Positions 21,073 through 23,964 of a stretch of DNA of 23,964 bases are shown one piece after another. The translations under genes and the position numbers were made by a program. Within the stretch, counting starts at the first letter, position 1, and every line of letters begins with the position of its first letter. This stretch comes from JABMPU01 sp964457455 (lineage in GTDB: Bacteria > Cloacimonadota > Cloacimonadia > Cloacimonadales > TCS61), in contig CAYWJN010000035.1 in NCBI GenBank assembly GCA_964457455.1, positions 1 to 23,964 on the forward strand. Reading direction: 5' to 3'. The notes under the pieces were generated by a model, which ran no database searches, was not told the origin of the DNA, and saw nothing but the letters and a program-made list of their open reading frames with translations.

Positions 21073-23781
21073 CTAATCAGTATACCTGAAAAGAATAACA
21101 TCAATTGAATTCGTGACTTGAGAACCCAGAATCTGCACATTAACTGTACCGGACGTTGATCCCGGACCTGTTAAGGTTGGTGGCGGGCATTCATATTTCT
21201 GGTATCGAACGGTCTTATTCACCCGACCATGCTCACCGGCAATTGTATCAGTAATAGCAAAATAGTGGGGAACGGGTGGAATAGCAAGCATGTTCATTGG
21301 TTCTCCCAAAGTTGTTGAGAAGGTCAATTCAACACCGTCAAGTGGATTGTTCTGACCATCAAGAACTTGCACGTGAATTACGGTGTCTTTAGGATCCTCA
21401 TCACCTGGGATTACCCAATCAAGATGCTGAGGTACTGCAGCTAAATCTATAATAGGAAATTGGATTGGTAAAGTTATATAGGTTGAATCAGTGAAAACCA
21501 CGTTAGAATCAATGCCTGCAGATTCCACTTTAATTAAGAGTGTATCATTTGAATGTGAACCTTCAAAAACCAGGCTTGTATATGCAACTCCATCAAGTGA
21601 ATCACCATTGGCATTTACATTTCCCACATAGGATTCTGCTGTAATGGTAGCCCAGGAAGGAGCTTCCGGTAATGAGAACCAGACTGCAGTTCCATAATCC
21701 ACAGGATTTCCATAGATATCGTTTAAAAGAGCAGCACATTCAATGTTCCAATAACCACCACCAACATCCACACCTGTACTCTGATCTCCCACTGAAATAT
21801 CAATGGAGTTTGTGGGACCTGCATGAACCACAATATTAGATTTAGTAGAAGATATTTCTACTCCTTCGTCATTAAATGCCCAGGCTTTTACACTTGCTGT
21901 GCCAGAAGCTGAACCGCTATTTATAGATACAACTGCATGCCCATTTGTGGCTTGAGTGGTGTCTATCACTCCCACATTATTGATATTCATACCTGTAGGA
22001 TAGCTCATCAATTGGAACCAGACAGTTAACGATTCATCTATAAGATTACCATTCATATCATAGAGATTCACCATAAGTTCAAAAGATTCCTCTCCACCGG
22101 TTCCCTGAATATGGATATCTATCTGACCGGAAAAATCAAATTCAATGGAATATATATCATCTGATGTGACTGTGATAAAAGCAGTAGCTGCTGCAGAATC
22201 GGATACTGCAGATATTTCTGCAATTCCTGCGGTTATTCCGGGTGAGAACTCAGAGTATGCATAACCAGAATCAATTGGACTCATTATAGGTTGGATTGTC
22301 CCGAGGGTAGTTTCAAAATTAACACTATGCAGCCCACTTTCAACAAGATTACCGTATTTATCCTGAACTTTAGCTTGAATTGTAAGTACTTCATTACTAT
22401 TTACAGGAATGATGTATTGTTCTTCACCATTTTCATTTAATGCTTTAAGAAACATATTTATCGGAGAACCTGGATGAATTGTAATATTCTCGGTTACAAT
22501 CAGGTTTGATATCGAAGCACTTAACACGGCAACATCAGCTTGAGTGCCGGCATTGAAATAAGTTTGAGCAACACCACTTGTAGTTGTGGCTTGAACCACA
22601 GTTCCCAAAGGAATAGCATCGAAAGTCTGGAAGAATCCTTTTGTAGTCTGAAAAACTATGATAGTGCCATCCGGCACAAATACACCCAGAGTATTTTTTG
22701 CATGAGCTCTCACCAAAATTACTTCATCGATATTAATATCATTGGAATTTATATCTAAGTAAAACTCATCCGGGTCAATCTCTGGTATTTCCTCTATCCA
22801 AACCGTAACTTCTGCGAATGTATCTCCTACAAATGCTTCGATAGTAGCTACACCGACCTCTCCATTATCCCAGAAAGTAGTTACTGCAACTCCGCTGCTG
22901 TCTGTATAAATATGAGCTAAAATATTTCCGATGTCAGTTCTGAAGGATACCATCTCTCCGGTTACAGCAAAACCCTGCTCATCTTTCACGAGCACTTCAA
23001 TTTCGGAAAAAGTAATGTTATTGTCAGCATAAATCGTATCCGGCTCTGCAGTAATTCTTTCAATATGATAGGTTGGAGTTTCCAGGATTCTCACAATAAC
23101 TGTGGCTGTGGAATCCGGAATATGAGCTTGAACTACAGCATCACCGATTATGCCTATATCACGGAATTCAGCTCTGGCAACACCATACTGGTCTGCAGTA
23201 GCAGATGCTGTAACATAACCTAAATTCGGATTTGTCTGGAAGAATACAGAATCACCAACAGCTGGGAATCCATTCTCATCAACAAGAAATACCCTAATCT
23301 CGGAATAGGTAGCATCCTGATTATCTGCATAGATAGAATCCGGAACTGCAAGCAATTGAGCAAGGTAATATTTTCCCGGGGCTGGAGGGTTAATTATGCT
23401 GATGTTCACAGTTTCCTTTGAGCTGGCAATCGAAGCTTCTACAGTTGTCACTCCCACTATTCCGATATCATTGAACTGAGCTACTGCCACTCCATTATTA
23501 CCAGTATTACTGGAAGCTGTTATGTTGCCAAAAACTTGTCCTAAAATTTTAAAGGTTACAGTGTGCCCAACTAAGGGAACGTCATTTTTATCAACGACTG
23601 TAACATTAATTTCAGAATATGTTTGCGGATCATTATCAGCATAAATAGTATCCGGGTTTGCATAAATATTCTGAATAGAATAATCCTGAACTTCCAAAAC
23701 TCTTTTATCACAAGCCACAAAAATTAAAAGGGTTAAAACTATTACAGAAGTAATGATAAATACAAGTTTTTTTGTTTTCAT
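21073..23781 (-). CDS. Ig-repeat (invasin/Big_1-like) lipoprotein encoded within the secretion operon
   Basis: The 902-residue product has a lipoprotein signal peptide (Lys-rich start, hydrophobic core, IFVAC with the lipidated Cys at 24). At least three clear Ig-like repeats of about 95-100 residues follow (roughly 37-135, 140-235, 239-332). Each begins P-D-[TS]-I-Y-A-D-N…[TF]-S-E-I and contains a '.DE.G.…G..V.F.T' strand, '…G.A...F.D.G..G...V.A', as in bacterial Ig-like domain group 1 of invasins. More divergent Ig modules fill the rest to the C-terminus. No catalytic motif is seen. It starts nine bases after the secretin stop with AGGAGG in between, and ends 21 bases before the ATPase gene, so it is certainly in the same transcript. 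Asp follows the lipid Cys; in E. coli that retains lipoproteins at the inner membrane, but the rule may not hold here. Confidence 0.82.
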   Translation of the reverse strand: MKTKKLVFIITSVIVLTLLIFVACDKRVLEVQDYSIQNIYANPDTIYADNDPQTYSEINVTVVDKNDVPLVGHTVTFKILGQVFGNITASSNTGNNGVAVAQFNDIGIVGVTTVEASIASSKETVNISIINPPAPGKYYLAQLLAVPDSIYADNQDATYSEIRVFLVDENGFPAVGDSVFFQTNPNLGYVTASATADQYGVARAEFRDIGIIGDAVVQAHIPDSTATVIVRILETPTYHIERITAEPDTIYADNNITFSEIEVLVKDEQGFAVTGEMVSFRTDIGNILAHIYTDSSGVAVTTFWDNGEVGVATIEAFVGDTFAEVTVWIEEIPEIDPDEFYLDINSNDINIDEVILVRAHAKNTLGVFVPDGTIIVFQTTKGFFQTFDAIPLGTVVQATTTSGVAQTYFNAGTQADVAVLSASISNLIVTENITIHPGSPINMFLKALNENGEEQYIIPVNSNEVLTIQAKVQDKYGNLVESGLHSVNFETTLGTIQPIMSPIDSGYAYSEFSPGITAGIAEISAVSDSAAATAFITVTSDDIYSIEFDFSGQIDIHIQGTGGEESFELMVNLYDMNGNLIDESLTVWFQLMSYPTGMNINNVGVIDTTQATNGHAVVSINSGSASGTASVKAWAFNDEGVEISSTKSNIVVHAGPTNSIDISVGDQSTGVDVGGGYWNIECAALLNDIYGNPVDYGTAVWFSLPEAPSWATITAESYVGNVNANGDSLDGVAYTSLVFEGSHSNDTLLIKVESAGIDSNVVFTDSTYITLPIQFPIIDLAAVPQHLDWVIPGDEDPKDTVIHVQVLDGQNNPLDGVELTFSTTLGEPMNMLAIPPVPHYFAITDTIAGEHGRVNKTVRYQKYECPPPTLTGPGSTSGTVNVQILGSQVTNSIDVILFRYTD

Positions 23782-23790
23782 AATTTCCTC

Positions 23791-23964
23791 CTATTCTTCT
23801 TCCTTAATTAATTTTCTTTCCAAACGTTTGTCAAGCTCAAAGTCTACACTTTCTTTTGTGAAATCAACAACACGTGGTGTAATCTCAATGATCAGGTCTG
23901 TATTGTTGACGATTTCTTCTTTGTGTTGAAAAAGCTTACCAATTAATGGGATACTACCTAAAAG
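23791..23964 (-). CDS. Secretin (PilQ/GspD family), C-terminal fragment
   Basis: The minus strand is open from the right edge for 57 codons to a TAG at 23791. The peptide LLGSIPLIGKLFQHKEEIVN followed by TDLIIEITPRVVD is the secretin signature near the C-terminus (consensus L.DIP.LG.LF…….L.I.ITP.I). Secretins form the outer-membrane pore through which a type IV pilus or type II substrate passes. The tail ends in a charged stretch (ERKLIKEEE). Only the last 57 residues are visible, so PilQ cannot be told from GspD. It is immediately upstream of the Ig lipoprotein gene. Confidence 0.88.
   Translation of the reverse strand, partial: LLGSIPLIGKLFQHKEEIVNNTDLIIEITPRVVDFTKESVDFELDKRLERKLIKEEE

Noticed and set aside
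22700..23781. Repeated DNA words (such as those coding IYADN) as a CRISPR or satellite array
   Set aside because: The periodicity is about 300 bases and follows the Ig-domain repeats in frame, so it is coding repetition.

Overview
The window is AT-rich DNA from a diderm (Gram-negative) bacterium. It carries a BamA, a secretin, a type IV pilus/type II secretion motor set, an outer-surface lipoprotein and a large secreted protein ending in the 'ENYPNPFNPTT…SGIYFYKL' (T9SS/FlgD-like) C-terminal domain. That domain, the low GC content and the many short palindromic intergenic repeats suggest the FCB superphylum. Candidatus Cloacimonadota is my best guess, but this is an inference from style; there is no rRNA here to confirm it.

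Layout. (1) 1-2188, minus strand: a promoter, then a DUF2877/AllH-like gene overlapping an FdrA/AllF-like gene that runs off the left edge; this looks like part of an oxamate carbamoyltransferase module. (2) 2189-3913: about 1.7 kb without an intact gene. It holds a decayed C-terminal sorting domain split in two, with a decayed four-helix-bundle (S23/IVP family) gene between the halves flanked by 15-bp inverted repeats, then a ~250-bp multi-stem fold-back element. (3) 3914-3989: tRNA-Ala(GGC), minus strand. (4) 4270-6504: bamA. (5) 6505-7166: repeat-rich spacer. (6) 7167-7425: tRNA-Pro(TGG) and tRNA-Val(TAC) with a terminator. (7) 7499-13177, plus strand: YibQ-like divergent polysaccharide deacetylase, an 822-residue kinase-like/membrane protein of unknown function, holA, and era (TTG start). 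(8) 13305-13822: tRNA-Ser(TGA), Ser(GCT), Gln(TTG), Gln(CTG). (9) 13892-23964, minus strand, read right to left: secretin C-terminus, an Ig-repeat lipoprotein, GspE/PilB ATPase, GspF/PilC platform protein, prepilin peptidase, then after a repeat-bearing gap the 1032-residue secreted protein.

How they work together. The right-hand block encodes most of a type IV pilus or type II secretion machine (outer-membrane pore, motor, inner-membrane platform, prepilin processing). A repetitive Ig-fold lipoprotein sits between pore and motor genes, and a probable secreted protein follows. BamA would assemble outer-membrane barrels. HolA and Era are housekeeping genes.

Most unusual points: the kinase-like membrane fusion with a missing catalytic-loop Asp; the Ig lipoprotein built into the secretion operon; the four-helix-bundle gene flanked by inverted repeats and lying inside a broken gene; the complex fold-back element at 3498-3747; at least five families of short interspersed repeats, one of them read in frame inside a coding sequence; and a terminator-like hairpin placed against the 5' end of the second tRNA-Gln.
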